Origin: Mycobacterium stomatepiae
GTDB taxonomy: Bacteria; Actinomycetota; Actinomycetes; Mycobacteriales; Mycobacteriaceae
DNA: 64,000 bases
NCBI RefSeq assembly: GCF_010731715.1
Contig: NZ_AP022587.1
Coordinates: 3,968,001 to 4,032,000, forward strand
Reading direction: 5' to 3'
Positions 23,567 through 33,573 of this stretch are shown here, in pieces; within the stretch, counting starts at the first letter, position 1; each line of letters begins with the position of its first letter. The position numbers were made by a program, and so were the translations under genes. The notes beneath the pieces are model-generated. The model ran no database searches and was not told the origin of the DNA. It saw only the letters and a list, made by a program, of their open reading frames with translations.

Positions 23567-24454
23567 TCAGCCCAGGTGCGCGCTGGCGTCGTATAATTCT
23601 GTGCGGCGCAATGCCATTGGGGTTGCGGAGGGAACATCGCCGCCTTCGACCACCACCCGGGTGATCGGTGTGAGCGCTTGGAACAGCGTCTCTACCTCAT
23701 CGTCGCTCAGGGCGTCGAGCGCTGACAGCCCCAGCGCGTCGGTGCTCGCTTCGACGCGGTCCTTCAGTTCGGCGCCGGCGGCGGTGAGCGAGCCGTCGTC
23801 GTTGAGCAGTCCTCGCTCGGCCAGCCGCTGCTCGTGGTGGCGCCACTCGGTTTCGTCGTAGTCGCGGGTGCGGGCGATGTAGTCGCGCGGGACGCGGTCC
23901 GCCGCGGCGTGCAACACATTGCATTCCCGGCCCGAGATGCCCGCGGCGGTCAATACCGCCACGTGGCCGTCGCCGCGGTGCTCGCGTAGCAGCGTGGTGG
24001 CATGCCAAAGCGCGCCGAGCGGATTGTCCGGCCACGGCAGTGCGAGGTTGGCGGCGAACAACGGTCGCCCGTCGACGCCAGCCTGACGCGCCGCCTTTCC
24101 CGCCAATTCCGCTGCAGTGCTGGCGTTTTCGTCGTCTTCCAACCCGTAGCGGCGCAGCGCGGCCACCGCTGCGTCCCGCCGTGCGCGCAACGCGGCGTCC
24201 GGACCCGCGATCTGCCATGCCGCCGGCAATGCCTTGGCGACGCGTTGGGGGGCGAAGTTGTGGAAGATCGCGGTCACCAGCTCGGGCGACGGCGTGCCCA
24301 GCGGGGCGGACCGGGCTGCGAAGTAGCCCATCCAGTACCCCCGGTATGCCAGCTCGTCGAGCGCCGCCCGCGCCTCCGGCGCGAAATATGTCACCGCGTG
24401 CACCGGCTCGAATCGGTCGTAGAACCGTCGCGCCAGCTCTGGTTTTCTGGGCAC
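23567..24454 (-). CDS. SCO6745-like conserved protein
   Basis: A 295-residue helical protein similar to the SCO6745 group of actinobacterial proteins, whose function is not established. Visible features: RKPELARRFYDRFEPVHAVT at the N-terminus, a middle domain with PLFAANLALPWPDNPLGALW, and a C-terminal winged-helix-like part (ARTRDYDETEWRHHEQRLAE followed by RGLLNDDGSLTAAG) resembling a MarR-type fold. GTG start. It converges on the PPE gene with 4 bases between stops. Confidence 0.85.
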   Translation of the reverse strand: MPRKPELARRFYDRFEPVHAVTYFAPEARAALDELAYRGYWMGYFAARSAPLGTPSPELVTAIFHNFAPQRVAKALPAAWQIAGPDAALRARRDAAVAALRRYGLEDDENASTAAELAGKAARQAGVDGRPLFAANLALPWPDNPLGALWHATTLLREHRGDGHVAVLTAAGISGRECNVLHAAADRVPRDYIARTRDYDETEWRHHEQRLAERGLLNDDGSLTAAGAELKDRVEASTDALGLSALDALSDDEVETLFQALTPITRVVVEGGDVPSATPMALRRTELYDASAHLG

Positions 24455-24519
24455 GCTTGCAGTTAACCACTGCTGCTAGACGTCAGCGAGCTTGCTCCAG
24501 ATTGCCCGGCATAATTCCA

Positions 24520-25085
24520 GGTGAGCACAGTTGAGCTGGTCCATTTGTCAGGATACGTTCATTCCGGCGATCGGCTTCGATGCGTTCACCGGTCCGATTC
24601 TGGCATTGAATCTTGTTGGAAGACAGGGTATTCGGCTGGCTGACGCCTGCGCTGAGGGTGTCCGCGCGTTCCTGGGCATAGCCAACCACGGCTTCCCGAA
24701 TTTCTTTATGATCACCGGACCGTTGACCCCGGCGGCGTTCTTTACGCACCCACTTGGGGTAGAACATGGCGTGGATTTTCGTCGCCGAACTCCTGGCTGA
24801 CATGCGCAAGTGTGGCCACGGTGCGACCGAAGCGCAGGCAGCGGCCGAGCCGCAGTGGGTGGGCCTCAACAAAAGAAGTTGCGGCGTCGCTGCTCGGGCA
24901 GGCCAACTTGTATTACACGGGCGCAAACATTCTCGGCAAACCCAGCCGGATGCTCGTCTACCTAGGCGGGGACCGGCTACCAACGGCGATGCGGCAAAGA
25001 GCGGCGCCTTGGATACCTCGGCTTTGCCTTCAGTCCAGCGCAGGTGTCGGACGAATCAACCGGGGCGCAGCACGCTGCGTCGTAG
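24520..25085 (+). pseudogene. Decayed Baeyer-Villiger monooxygenase, C-terminal remnant
   Basis: Pieces of a flavin-dependent Baeyer-Villiger monooxygenase occur in order but in changing frames: PAIGFDAFTG and FLGIANHGFPNFFMITGP (near 24563-24722), MAWIFVAELLADMRK (24766-24810), LGQANLYYTGANILGKPS (near 24895-24950), then YLGFAFSP (near 25015-25040), ending at TAG 25083-25085. These match the family's C-terminal motifs (ATGFDA, GFPNLF-ITGP, GANIPGKP, GYxGF). The N-terminal FAD and NADPH domains are missing, and the SCO6745-like gene starts where they would end. At least three frameshifts make this non-functional. Confidence 0.78.
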
Positions 25086-25215
25086 TGAAGGTCCGTGTCG
25101 TCGTGTCGGACATCCACCCGTTCCCGCGACATCGTCGGCCAATCGGCGGAGTCGATCTGCGCCGCATCAACAACCAGTATCAAGTCGGCCCAGGATTATT
25201 GGCGGGCACCAACAG

Positions 25216-25239
25216 GTAAACCCCGGCTCTGAGCCGGGG
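25216..25239 (-). terminator. Intrinsic terminator downstream of tRNA-Leu
   Basis: Read on the minus strand, CCCCGGCTC-A-GAGCCGGGG forms a 9-bp GC stem and is followed by TTTACC, immediately after the tRNA-Leu 3' end. It is the clearest rho-independent-type terminator in the window. Confidence 0.7.
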
Positions 25240-25247
25240 CACTGCTG

Positions 25248-25333
25248 TGGTGGGCGAAGGGGGACTTGAACCCCCACGTCCCGAAGGACACTGGCACCTG
25301 AAGCCAGCGCGTCTGCCATTCCGCCACTCGCCC
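25248..25333 (-). tRNA. leuT: tRNA-Leu (CAG)
   Basis: An 86-base class II tRNA. The acceptor stem GGGCGAG pairs with CTTCGCCC-type 3' sequence, the D arm reads GGCGGAATGGCAGAC, the anticodon stem-loop is CTGGC-TTCAGGT-GCCAG giving anticodon CAG, there is a variable arm (TGTCCTTCGGGACG), and the T arm contains GGTTCAAGTCC. CCA is encoded, unlike in the other two tRNAs here. The final 3 bases (25248-25250) are that CCA. Confidence 0.95.
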
Positions 25334-25587
25334 GGGGAAAACAACCGATGGACCATATCACTGTAGTGGCCATTCACCCTAACCGCGCCCGTCGCGGGGC
25401 GGGCCTCCGAAAAGCCGGCTGCTGCGCCTCGGATCGGGGTTGACCAGCATGGATGCGATTCACAGAATTCTCACGGTGACGCAGCCTCGCCGTGTCCCGA
25501 TACCATGCATGAGTGACGCGACACGCGGGCAAGTCGTTTGCCTTTCGCCGGCGATTTACCGCGACAAGTGCGGGCGAGCGCTGAAGC

Positions 25588-27120
25588 ATGGGTAGCCAAA
25601 GGGGGCTGGCCGCCCGGATCGAGCGCAAGCTCGAGTCGACCGTCGGCGACGCATTTGCCCGGATGTTCGGGGGATCGATTGTCCCCCAAGAGGTTGAGGC
25701 GATGTTGCGCCGGGAAGCCGAAGACGGCCTGCGACCGCTTCACGGAAATCACCTTTTGGCGCCCAACGAATACGTCATTACCCTCGGTGTGCACGACTTC
25801 GAGAAGGTGGGCGCCGATCCGGTTGTCACCTCGCGCGCTTTCGGCAGATACCTGGCCGACTACATCCACGAACAGGGGTGGGAAACGTATGGTGATGTCG
25901 TCGTTCGGTTCGAGCAATTGCCGAACCTGCGTACCGGACAGTTTCGCGCCCGCGGCGCTGTCAACCCCGATGTCGAGCCCCGCTCGAAGGTCAGCGAACC
26001 CGCCCGGCCACAATCAAAACAGCCGTTCAGCGCAGAACCAGGAGTACCACCAATGACTGACTACTCGAGCAACCGCGGTCAGGGGCAGGGGCGTCCCGGC
26101 GACGAGTATTACGACGAGCGCTATGGGCGTCCGCAAGACGACCAGCGTGGCGGCCAGGAGCCGCAGGCCGGACCCGACCCTCGCGGGGGATACCCGGAGC
26201 AGGGCGGCTATCCGGAGCAGGGGGGCTACCAAGACCAGCGCGGCGGCTACCCCGAGCAGGGCGGCTATCCGCCGCAGGGTGGTTACCCCGGTCAGGGCGG
26301 CTACCCGGACCAAGGTCGTGGCGGCTACGCCGAGCAGGGTCAGGGCTACCCGCCGTCGTACGAGCAGCGTCCGCCAGCCGGTGGCGGCTATGGCGCTCAG
26401 GGCTACGACCAGGCCGGACAAGGTTACGACCAGGGCTACCGCCAGGGTGGCTACGGGCAGCCCGGCGGGGGCCAGGCCTACGGCGGCGGTTACGGCGAGT
26501 ACGGTCGCGGGCCAGCTCGTCCCGAAGAGGGCGGCTACCCACCCGCAGCCGCGCCCGAACAGCAGCGGCCGTCCTACCCCGAGCAGCCGGCCGGCGGATA
26601 CGACCAGGGCTACCCGCAAGGTGGCCAGGGCTACGGCGGCCAGCAGGAGTACGGCGGCGGGGATTACACGCAGTACGCGGAGAACGTCCCGGCCGGTGGC
26701 TACGGTCCAGGAGCCGGCGGTGCATACCCCGAGACCGCTCACCGCGATTACGAGCACGGCCAGCAGGCTGACTATGGCCAGCAGGCCGGCGGCGGCTACG
26801 GCGGTTACGGGCAGGGTGGCTACGGGTCCGCCGGAACGGCGGTCACGCTGCAGCTCGACGACGGTAGCGGCCGGACCTACCAGCTGCGTGACGGCTCCAA
26901 CATCGTCGGGCGCGGGCAAGACGCGCAGTTCCGCTTGCCCGACACCGGTGTGTCACGGCGCCACCTGGAAATCCGCTGGGACGGACAAGTCGCGCTGCTG
27001 TCGGACCTCAACTCCACCAATGGCACGACCGTGAACAACGCGCCGGTACAGGAGTGGCAGTTGGCCGATGGCGACGTGATCCGTTTGGGCCACTCGGAGA
27101 TCATCGTTCGGATCCACTGA
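25588..27120 (+). CDS. fhaA: FHA-domain protein FhaA
   Basis: A 510-residue phospho-reader of the cell-growth kinase system. Residues 1-130 form the DUF3662 domain (RIERKLESTVGDAFARMFGG), then a long Gly/Tyr/Gln/Pro linker of GGYPEQ-type repeats (about 170-415), then a C-terminal FHA domain (about 430-510: GSNIVGRGQDAQFRLPDTGV, SRRHLEI, NSTNGT). FhaA binds phosphorylated MurJ and CwlM and tunes lipid II traffic; all these partners are encoded in this window. M. tuberculosis Rv0020c is 527 residues. It starts the operon fhaA-fhaB-pstP-rodA-pbpA-pknA-pknB. Confidence 0.97.
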   Translation: MGSQRGLAARIERKLESTVGDAFARMFGGSIVPQEVEAMLRREAEDGLRPLHGNHLLAPNEYVITLGVHDFEKVGADPVVTSRAFGRYLADYIHEQGWETYGDVVVRFEQLPNLRTGQFRARGAVNPDVEPRSKVSEPARPQSKQPFSAEPGVPPMTDYSSNRGQGQGRPGDEYYDERYGRPQDDQRGGQEPQAGPDPRGGYPEQGGYPEQGGYQDQRGGYPEQGGYPPQGGYPGQGGYPDQGRGGYAEQGQGYPPSYEQRPPAGGGYGAQGYDQAGQGYDQGYRQGGYGQPGGGQAYGGGYGEYGRGPARPEEGGYPPAAAPEQQRPSYPEQPAGGYDQGYPQGGQGYGGQQEYGGGDYTQYAENVPAGGYGPGAGGAYPETAHRDYEHGQQADYGQQAGGGYGGYGQGGYGSAGTAVTLQLDDGSGRTYQLRDGSNIVGRGQDAQFRLPDTGVSRRHLEIRWDGQVALLSDLNSTNGTTVNNAPVQEWQLADGDVIRLGHSEIIVRIH

Positions 27121-27228
27121 ACGCACCGGCCGTAAGCTGCCGAGCTTCGCCCCGCGTCGATCGCCCTCCAAGTATCGTGACGTTGCTTGGTTTCATGAGG
27201 TGCGGCGCCAGGACGGAAAGGACGCCAG

Positions 27229-27696
27229 ATGCAGGGACTGGTACTGCAGCTGACGCGTGCCGGATTTTTAATGCTGTTATGGGTATTCATCTGGTCTGTT
27301 CTCCGGATCTTGAAGACTGACATCTACGCACCAACCGGTGCGGTCATGGTGCGCCGCGGTTTGGCGTTGCGCGGCACGTTGCTGCCGTCCCGCCAGCGCC
27401 GCCATGCCGCCCGCTATCTGGTGGTGACCGAAGGAGCGCTGGCAGGTGCACGCATCACGCTCAGCGGGCAGCCGGTGTTGATCGGACGTGCGGACGACTC
27501 GACGCTGGTGCTGACCGACGACTACGCCTCGACGCGGCACGCCCGGCTGTCTCAGCGCGGCTTGGAATGGTACGTCGAGGATCTAGGATCGACCAACGGT
27601 ACTTACCTTGACAGGGCGAAGGTGACCACTGCGGTACGAGTTCCAATCGGAACGCCGATTCGGATCGGCAAGACGGCAATCGAGCTGCGCCCATGA
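27229..27696 (+). CDS. fhaB: FHA-domain protein FhaB (FipA)
   Basis: A 155-residue protein with an N-terminal transmembrane helix (QLTRAGFLMLLWVFIWSVLR, about residues 4-23), a short basic linker and a C-terminal FHA domain (about 75-155: VLIGRADDSTLVL, YASTRHARLS, GSTNGT). In M. tuberculosis FipA links FtsZ and FtsQ under oxidative stress once phosphorylated by PknA. Length equals that of Rv0019c. It precedes pstP, with an overlapping 27-codon frame in between. Confidence 0.97.
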   Translation: MQGLVLQLTRAGFLMLLWVFIWSVLRILKTDIYAPTGAVMVRRGLALRGTLLPSRQRRHAARYLVVTEGALAGARITLSGQPVLIGRADDSTLVLTDDYASTRHARLSQRGLEWYVEDLGSTNGTYLDRAKVTTAVRVPIGTPIRIGKTAIELRP

Positions 27697-27776
27697 CCCG
27701 CGACGGCGATGATGATGCCGGCATAACCGGGGTCGGGGGACCCTCACCCACTCGCGGGGAAGAGTGGCGCCCGTGA
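27693..27776 (+). CDS. Possible 27-residue coupling peptide between fhaB and pstP
   Basis: ATG at 27693 overlaps the fhaB stop as ATGA; the frame runs MTRDGDDDAGITGVGGPSPT and seven more residues to TGA at 27776, which lies inside pstP just past its GTG start at 27764. Such an arrangement would carry ribosomes from fhaB to pstP without a strong pstP ribosome-binding site. It may be chance and the peptide need not have a function. Confidence 0.35.
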   Translation: MTRDGDDDAGITGVGGPSPTRGEEWRP

Positions 27777-29287
27777 CTCTGGTCCTGCGATATGCCGCCC
27801 GCAGCGATCGCGGCTTGGTACGCGCCAATAACGAAGACTCGGTCTATGCCGGCGCTCGACTGCTGGCCCTAGCCGACGGCATGGGTGGCCACGCGGCCGG
27901 CGAGGTGGCCTCCCAGTTGGTGATCGCCGCGCTGGCGCACCTCGACGACGACGAACCCGGCGGCGACCTGCTGGCCAAGCTCGATACGGCGGTGCGCTCC
28001 GGTAATTCGGCGATCGCCGCCCAAGTAGAGATGGAGCCCGACCTCGAGGGGATGGGCACCACCCTGACCGCAATCCTGTTCGCGGGCAACCGTATTGGGC
28101 TCGTGCATATCGGAGACTCGCGCGGCTATCTGCTCCGCGACGGAGAACTGACCCAGATCACCAAGGACGACACCTTCGTCCAGACCTTGGTCGACGAAGG
28201 ACGCATCACCAAGGAAGAGGCGCACAGCCATCCGCAGCGATCGCTGATCACGCGGGCCCTGACGGGTCACGAGGTCGAGCCCACGTTGACGATGCGCGAA
28301 GCCCGCGCCGGTGATCGCTACCTGCTCTGCTCGGACGGGCTGTCCGATCCGGTCAGCGACGAGACCATCCACGAGGCACTGCAGATTCCCGACGTCGCCG
28401 AAAGTGCCTACCGCCTCATCGAATTGGCGCTGCGCGGCGGCGGTCCCGACAACGTGACGGTCGTGGTGGCCGATGTCGTCGACTACGACTATGGCCAGAC
28501 CCAGCCGATTCTGGCCGGTGCGGTATCCGGCGAAGAAGACCAACTCACCCTGCCCAACACCTCGGCGGGCCGAGCTTCGGCTATCGGCCCCCGCAAAGAG
28601 GCGGCCAAACGCGTTGTGCCACAAGAGGAGCCGGCACCTCGGCCGCGCTTCGCATGGCGGCGGATGTTTATCGTCGTAACCCTGGTGGTGCTGCTGGCGC
28701 TCACCGGCCTGGCCGTCGGGCGAGCGATCATCCGGAGCAACTATTACGTCGCCGAATACAACGGCATGGTGTCGATCATACGGGGCATTCAGGGCTCGCT
28801 ACTGGGCATGTCGCTACACGAGCCCTACTTGGTGGGCTGTTTGAACGCACGCAACGACTTATCGATCATCAGCTTCGGCCAATCCGGTGGCCACCTCGAC
28901 TGCCGGCTGATGCAATTGGAGGATCTGCGCCCCGCCGCTCGCGCCCAGGTGTTGGCCGGACTCCCGGCCGGGACACTCGACGAGGCCGAATCCCAGTTGA
29001 AGGAATTGTCGGCGAATAACCTGCTGCCCCCCTGCCCGCCGCCCCGAGCGACCTCGCCGCCCGCGCCCCCGAGCCCGGTGACGAGCGGGGCCACACCGCC
29101 GAGCGCCACAGCACCCCCCACCCCTTCCAGCGGCACCCCACCCACCAGTACGCCCGCAAACCCCGGCCCTGTCAGCACCACTCCAGCAGCGCCCGCGACT
29201 ACGTCGCCCACGACTCCTCCCCAGACGGTGACTACGCTCCCGCCACTTCCACCTCAGCCGGGCATCGACTGCCGGGCGGCTGCATGA
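27764..29287 (+). CDS. pstP: Ser/Thr phosphatase PstP
   Basis: A 507-residue PP2C-family metal-dependent phosphatase that reverses PknA/PknB phosphorylation. Residues 1-240 hold the catalytic domain: RSDRGLVRANNEDSVY with metal-binding Asp/Glu, LALADGMGGHAAGEVAS, HIGDSRGYLL, and GGPDNVTVVVADV. A transmembrane helix at about 302-320 is followed by an extracellular domain and a Pro/Thr/Ser-rich C-terminus ending PQPGIDCRAAA. GTG start; the ATG of rodA overlaps its stop. It is a little shorter than the M. tuberculosis protein, mainly in the tail. Confidence 0.97.
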   Translation: MAPVTLVLRYAARSDRGLVRANNEDSVYAGARLLALADGMGGHAAGEVASQLVIAALAHLDDDEPGGDLLAKLDTAVRSGNSAIAAQVEMEPDLEGMGTTLTAILFAGNRIGLVHIGDSRGYLLRDGELTQITKDDTFVQTLVDEGRITKEEAHSHPQRSLITRALTGHEVEPTLTMREARAGDRYLLCSDGLSDPVSDETIHEALQIPDVAESAYRLIELALRGGGPDNVTVVVADVVDYDYGQTQPILAGAVSGEEDQLTLPNTSAGRASAIGPRKEAAKRVVPQEEPAPRPRFAWRRMFIVVTLVVLLALTGLAVGRAIIRSNYYVAEYNGMVSIIRGIQGSLLGMSLHEPYLVGCLNARNDLSIISFGQSGGHLDCRLMQLEDLRPAARAQVLAGLPAGTLDEAESQLKELSANNLLPPCPPPRATSPPAPPSPVTSGATPPSATAPPTPSSGTPPTSTPANPGPVSTTPAAPATTSPTTPPQTVTTLPPLPPQPGIDCRAAA

Positions 29288-30693
29288 CCACGCAGGTCCA
29301 ACCGCCGGTCACGCTCGCGCCGTCGCTGCCGACTCGGCGCAACTCCGAGCTGCTGTTGCTGTGCTTCGCCGCGCTGATCACCGTCGCCGCGCTGCTGATC
29401 GTCGATGCCAACCAGGAGCGCGGCCTACGCTGGGGCATCGCCAGCTACGGGCTGGGATTCCTGGCCCTGTTCGGAGGCGCGCACCTGGCCATTAGACGGT
29501 TCGCCCCGTACACCGACCCGTTGCTGCTGCCAATTGTGGCGCTGCTCAACGGACTTGGCTTGGTGATGATCCACCGGCTGGACCTTGTCGGCAACGAGCT
29601 CAGCGGCCGTCATCACCCCAGCGCAACCCAGCAGGTGCTGTGGACCCTGGTCAGCGTCGCCGCGTTCGCGCTCGTCGTCACCTTCCTCAAAGACCACCGG
29701 CAGCTGGCGCGCTACGGCTACATCTTCGGGCTCACGGGGCTGATCTTCTTGGCCATCCCCGCCATTTTGCCGGCCACCTTGTCGGAGCAGAACGGCGCCA
29801 AGATCTGGATTCGCTTGCCGGGCTTCTCGATTCAGCCCGCCGAGTTCTCCAAAATTCTGCTGCTGATCTTCTTCTCCGCAGTGCTGGTCGCCAAGCGCAG
29901 TCTGTTCACCAGCGTCGGCAAGCACCTGATGGGGATGACCCTGCCGCGGCCGCGGGACCTCGCACCGCTGTTGGCGGCGTGGGTGATCTCGATCGGTGTG
30001 ATGGTCTTCGAAAAGGATCTCGGCACTTCGCTAGTGCTCTACGCGTCGTTTCTGGTGGTGGTCTACCTGGCCACCCAACGCTTCAGCTGGGTGGTCATCG
30101 GGCTGGTGCTGTTCGCCGCGGGAAGCGTTGTCGCGTACTTCATTTTCGCGCATGTACGGACTCGGGTGCAGATGTGGTGGGACCCGTTCTCCGATCCCGA
30201 CGGCAGCGGCTATCAGATCGTGCAGTCGCTGTTCAGCTTTGCTACCGGAGGTATCTTCGGCACCGGTCTGGGCAACGGCCAGCCCGACACGGTGCCGGCC
30301 GCCTCCACCGATTTCATCATCGCCGCGTTCGGTGAAGAGCTTGGATTAGTGGGGCTGGCGGCCCTTCTGATGCTGTACACGATCGTCATCGTCCGGGGCA
30401 TGCGTACCGCGATCGCGACCCGAGATAGTTTCGGCAAGCTGCTGGCCGCGGGCCTGGCCTCGACGCTGGCGATCCAGCTGTTCATCGTCGTCGGCGGTGT
30501 CACTCAGCTCATTCCGCTGACCGGGCTCACCACACCGTGGATGTCTTACGGCGGATCCTCACTGCTGGCCAACTACGTGCTGTTGGCCATCCTGGCGCGC
30601 ATCTCGCATAGCGCCCGACGCCCGTTGCGATCCCACACGCGCGATACGTCGCCGATCGCGACGGCCGGCACCGAGGTGATTCAGAAGGTATGA
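29284..30693 (+). CDS. rodA: SEDS peptidoglycan polymerase RodA
   Basis: A 469-residue polytopic membrane protein with about ten to twelve helices, of the FtsW/RodA/SpoVE (SEDS) family. Motifs include GFSIQPAEFSKILLLIFFSA, EKDLGTSLVLYASFLVV, and PLTGLTTPWMSYGGSSLLAN near the C-terminus. SEDS proteins polymerise lipid II into glycan strands; the class B penicillin-binding protein encoded next is the partner transpeptidase. Length equals that of M. tuberculosis Rv0017c. The start overlaps the pstP stop and the stop overlaps the pbpA start, both as ATGA. Confidence 0.97.
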   Translation: MTTQVQPPVTLAPSLPTRRNSELLLLCFAALITVAALLIVDANQERGLRWGIASYGLGFLALFGGAHLAIRRFAPYTDPLLLPIVALLNGLGLVMIHRLDLVGNELSGRHHPSATQQVLWTLVSVAAFALVVTFLKDHRQLARYGYIFGLTGLIFLAIPAILPATLSEQNGAKIWIRLPGFSIQPAEFSKILLLIFFSAVLVAKRSLFTSVGKHLMGMTLPRPRDLAPLLAAWVISIGVMVFEKDLGTSLVLYASFLVVVYLATQRFSWVVIGLVLFAAGSVVAYFIFAHVRTRVQMWWDPFSDPDGSGYQIVQSLFSFATGGIFGTGLGNGQPDTVPAASTDFIIAAFGEELGLVGLAALLMLYTIVIVRGMRTAIATRDSFGKLLAAGLASTLAIQLFIVVGGVTQLIPLTGLTTPWMSYGGSSLLANYVLLAILARISHSARRPLRSHTRDTSPIATAGTEVIQKV

Positions 30694-32168
30694 ACACCTC
30701 TCTCCGCCGGATCTCGATGACCGTGATGGCGCTGATCGTGCTCCTCCTTCTCAACGCCACCATGACGCAGGTGTTCGCCGCCGACGGGCTGCGGGCCGAC
30801 CCGCGCAACCAACGCGTCCTGCTCGACGAATACTCGCGCCAGCGCGGCCAGATCATCGCGGGCGGCCAGCTGCTGGCCTACTCGGTGGCCACCGACAGCC
30901 GGTTCCGTTTCCTGCGGGTGTACCCCAACCCCGCGGTGTACGCCCCGATCACCGGCTTCTACTCGTTGCGGTATTCCAGCTCCGGCCTGGAACGCGCCGA
31001 GGATTCGCTGCTGAACGGCTCCGACGAGCGACTGTTCGGACGCCGGCTGGCCGACTTCTTCACCGGCCGGGATCCCCGCGGTGGCAATGTCGACACCACG
31101 ATCAACCCCCGGATGCAGCAGGCCGCCTGGGACGCGATGCAGCAGGACTGCGGCGGGCCGCCGTGCAAGGGAGCCGTGGTGGCCCTGGAGCCATCCACCG
31201 GCAAGATTTTGGCCATGGTGTCCTCGCCGTCGTATGACCCCAACCTGCTCTCGTCGCACGACCCCGAGGTGCAGGCGCAGGCGTGGCAGCGGCTGCGCGA
31301 CGACCCGGACAACCCGCTCACCAACCGCGCGATCTCGGAGACCTACCCACCCGGTTCGACGTTCAAGGTGATCACCACCGCGGCGGCGCTGCAGGCCGGT
31401 GCCAAGGACGACGAGCAGCTGACGGCGGCGGCCACGATCCCGCTGCCCAACAGCACCGCCACCCTGGAGAACTACGGCGGCACGCCGTGCGGCGACCAAC
31501 CGACCGTCTCGCTGAGCGAGGCCTTCGCCAAGTCGTGCAACACCGCGTTCGTCCAGCTGGGCATCCTCACCGGGTCGGAGGCCCTGCGCAGCATGGCGCA
31601 TTCGTTCGGCCTGGACAGCAGCCCGGGCGTCATTCCGCTTCAAGTCGCGGAATCGACGGTTGGGATAATCGCGGATGCCGCCGCTCTCGGGATGTCTAGC
31701 ATCGGACAGAAGGACGTAGCGCTGACCCCGCTCCAGAATGCGGAGATCGCCGCGACCATCGCGAACGGCGGCGTGACGATGCAGCCTTACCTGGTCGAGA
31801 GCCTCAAGGGACCGGACTTGGCCAACATCAGCACGACTGCGCCCTATCAGCAGCGCCGCGCGGTATCGCCGCAGATCGCCGCTAAGCTGACAGAGCTCAT
31901 GGTCGGTGCCGAGAAGGCTGCACAGCAGAAAGGGGCCATTCCCGGCGTGCAGATCGCATCAAAGACCGGTACCGCAGAGCATGGCGCCGACCCGCGGAAC
32001 ACTCCGCCGCACGCGTGGTACATCGCGTTCGCGCCCGCGCAGTCGCCGAAGGTTGCCGTGGCGGTGCTCGTGGAGAACGGTGCCGACCGCCTTTCGGCCA
32101 CCGGCGGTGCGCTCGCGGCACCGATCGGGCGGGCCGTCATCCAGGCCGCATTGCAGGGGGGCCCATGA
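30690..32168 (+). CDS. pbpA: Class B penicillin-binding protein PbpA
   Basis: A 492-residue transpeptidase that cross-links peptidoglycan during cell division and elongation. An N-terminal signal-anchor helix (about residues 8-30) is followed by a dimerisation region and the transpeptidase domain: SxxK in [15 protein letters not shown] (Ser near 222), SxN in [12 protein letters not shown] (near 282), and KTG in [10 protein letters not shown] (near 425). PknB phosphorylates the M. tuberculosis orthologue (491 residues). Its ATG overlaps the rodA stop. Confidence 0.97.
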   Translation: MNTSLRRISMTVMALIVLLLLNATMTQVFAADGLRADPRNQRVLLDEYSRQRGQIIAGGQLLAYSVATDSRFRFLRVYPNPAVYAPITGFYSLRYSSSGLERAEDSLLNGSDERLFGRRLADFFTGRDPRGGNVDTTINPRMQQAAWDAMQQDCGGPPCKGAVVALEPSTGKILAMVSSPSYDPNLLSSHDPEVQAQAWQRLRDDPDNPLTNRAISETYPPGSTFKVITTAAALQAGAKDDEQLTAAATIPLPNSTATLENYGGTPCGDQPTVSLSEAFAKSCNTAFVQLGILTGSEALRSMAHSFGLDSSPGVIPLQVAESTVGIIADAAALGMSSIGQKDVALTPLQNAEIAATIANGGVTMQPYLVESLKGPDLANISTTAPYQQRRAVSPQIAAKLTELMVGAEKAAQQKGAIPGVQIASKTGTAEHGADPRNTPPHAWYIAFAPAQSPKVAVAVLVENGADRLSATGGALAAPIGRAVIQAALQGGP

Positions 32169-32241
32169 GCTTCCGCAGGCGAGCGCAGGTGAGGATCGCA
32201 GCACGGAACGTGCGAGGACTGAAGCGTGCGGGAGGCAAGCC

Positions 32242-33573
32242 ATGAGCCCCCGAGTTGGAGTGACGCTGTCGGGCAGGTACCGGCTGCAGCGCCTGATCGC
32301 CACCGGCGGCATGGGCCAGGTGTGGGAGGCGGTGGACAGCCGGCTGGGCCGTCGCGTGGCGGTCAAGGTCCTCAAGGCGGAGTTCTCCCAGGACCCCGAG
32401 TTCATCGAGCGGTTCCGCGCCGAGGCGCGCACCACCGCGATGCTCAACCATCCGGGAATCGCCGCCGTGCACGACTACGGCGAAAGCCAGATGGACGGCG
32501 AGGGCCGCACCGCCTATCTGGTGATGGAGTTAGTCAACGGTGAGCCGCTGAACTCGGTGCTCAAACGCACCGGCCGGCTGTCGCTGCGTCACGCGCTGGA
32601 CATGCTCGAGCAGACGGGCCGGGCGCTGCAGATCGCGCATGCCGCCGGGCTGGTACACCGCGACGTCAAACCGGGGAACATCCTGATCACCCCGACCGGG
32701 CAGGTGAAGATCACCGACTTCGGTATCGCCAAGGCCGTCGACGCCGCGCCGGTCACCCAGACCGGCATGGTGATGGGCACCGCCCAATACATCGCGCCCG
32801 AGCAGGCGCTGGGCCACGACGCCACCCCGTCCAGCGACGTGTATTCACTGGGAGTTGTTGGCTACGAAGTGGTTTCGGGTAAGCGTCCGTTCACCGGTGA
32901 CGGCGCCTTGACGGTCGCGATGAAGCACATCAAGGAGCCCCCGCCGCCGCTGCCGCCCGAGCTTCCGCCCAATGTGCGCGAACTCATCGAGATCACGCTG
33001 GTGAAGAACCCCGGCATGCGCTATCGCAGCGGGGGGCCGTTCGCCGACGCCGTGGCCGCCGTGCGCGCCGGCCGCCGTCCCCCACGGCCCAGCCAGTCAC
33101 CGCCGCCCGGACGGGCCTCGCCGGCGGCCATTCCATCGAACCCACAGACCCGGTCCGCCGCCGCGGTCAGTCCCCGTACTGCCGCGCCGCGTCGCTCCCA
33201 GCCGACGACGAGCCGCCGCCAGCCGCCGGCCCGGCGCACCTTTTCGTCGGGTCAGCGCGCGCTGCTGTGGGCCGCGGGGGTGCTGGGCGCGCTCGCGATC
33301 ATCATCGCGGTGCTCATCGTGATCAACTCCCGCGGCGACAACCCACAGCAGCAACCTCCGCCCCCGACCGTCACCGACACCGGGACGCCGCCGGCCAACG
33401 GGCCCCCGCCGGCCAGCAAGACACCGAGCGGTTCGGCCCCGAGTTTGCGGCTGGATTGGACGGATCGCGGCGGGATAAGTAATTCTGGATTCCACAGCAG
33501 GCCACCCGAACTGAGCTGGGCTACCCCCTTGACGCCCAGCCTGTCGACGGCCCGACACGAGACACCGCAATGA
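32242..33573 (+). CDS. pknA: Ser/Thr protein kinase PknA
   Basis: A 443-residue membrane-anchored kinase regulating cell shape and division. The kinase domain covers residues 1-275: Gly-loop [11 protein letters not shown], Lys in [19 protein letters not shown] catalytic loop, DFG, and an activation loop [17 protein letters not shown] with the usual Thr residues. A Pro/Arg/Ser juxtamembrane region leads to a transmembrane helix (about 340-361) and a short extracellular Pro-rich tail, so no PASTA repeats. ATG at 32242 follows GGAGG. The stop overlaps the pknB ATG (ATGA). Confidence 0.97.
   Translation: MSPRVGVTLSGRYRLQRLIATGGMGQVWEAVDSRLGRRVAVKVLKAEFSQDPEFIERFRAEARTTAMLNHPGIAAVHDYGESQMDGEGRTAYLVMELVNGEPLNSVLKRTGRLSLRHALDMLEQTGRALQIAHAAGLVHRDVKPGNILITPTGQVKITDFGIAKAVDAAPVTQTGMVMGTAQYIAPEQALGHDATPSSDVYSLGVVGYEVVSGKRPFTGDGALTVAMKHIKEPPPPLPPELPPNVRELIEITLVKNPGMRYRSGGPFADAVAAVRAGRRPPRPSQSPPPGRASPAAIPSNPQTRSAAAVSPRTAAPRRSQPTTSRRQPPARRTFSSGQRALLWAAGVLGALAIIIAVLIVINSRGDNPQQQPPPPTVTDTGTPPANGPPPASKTPSGSAPSLRLDWTDRGGISNSGFHSRPPELSWATPLTPSLSTARHETPQ

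Noticed and set aside
24483..24983. A 166-codon open frame on the minus strand
   Set aside because: It lies antisense to the monooxygenase relic, has no ribosome-binding site and its protein is Arg/Cys-rich without resemblance to any family; open only because of GC-rich composition.
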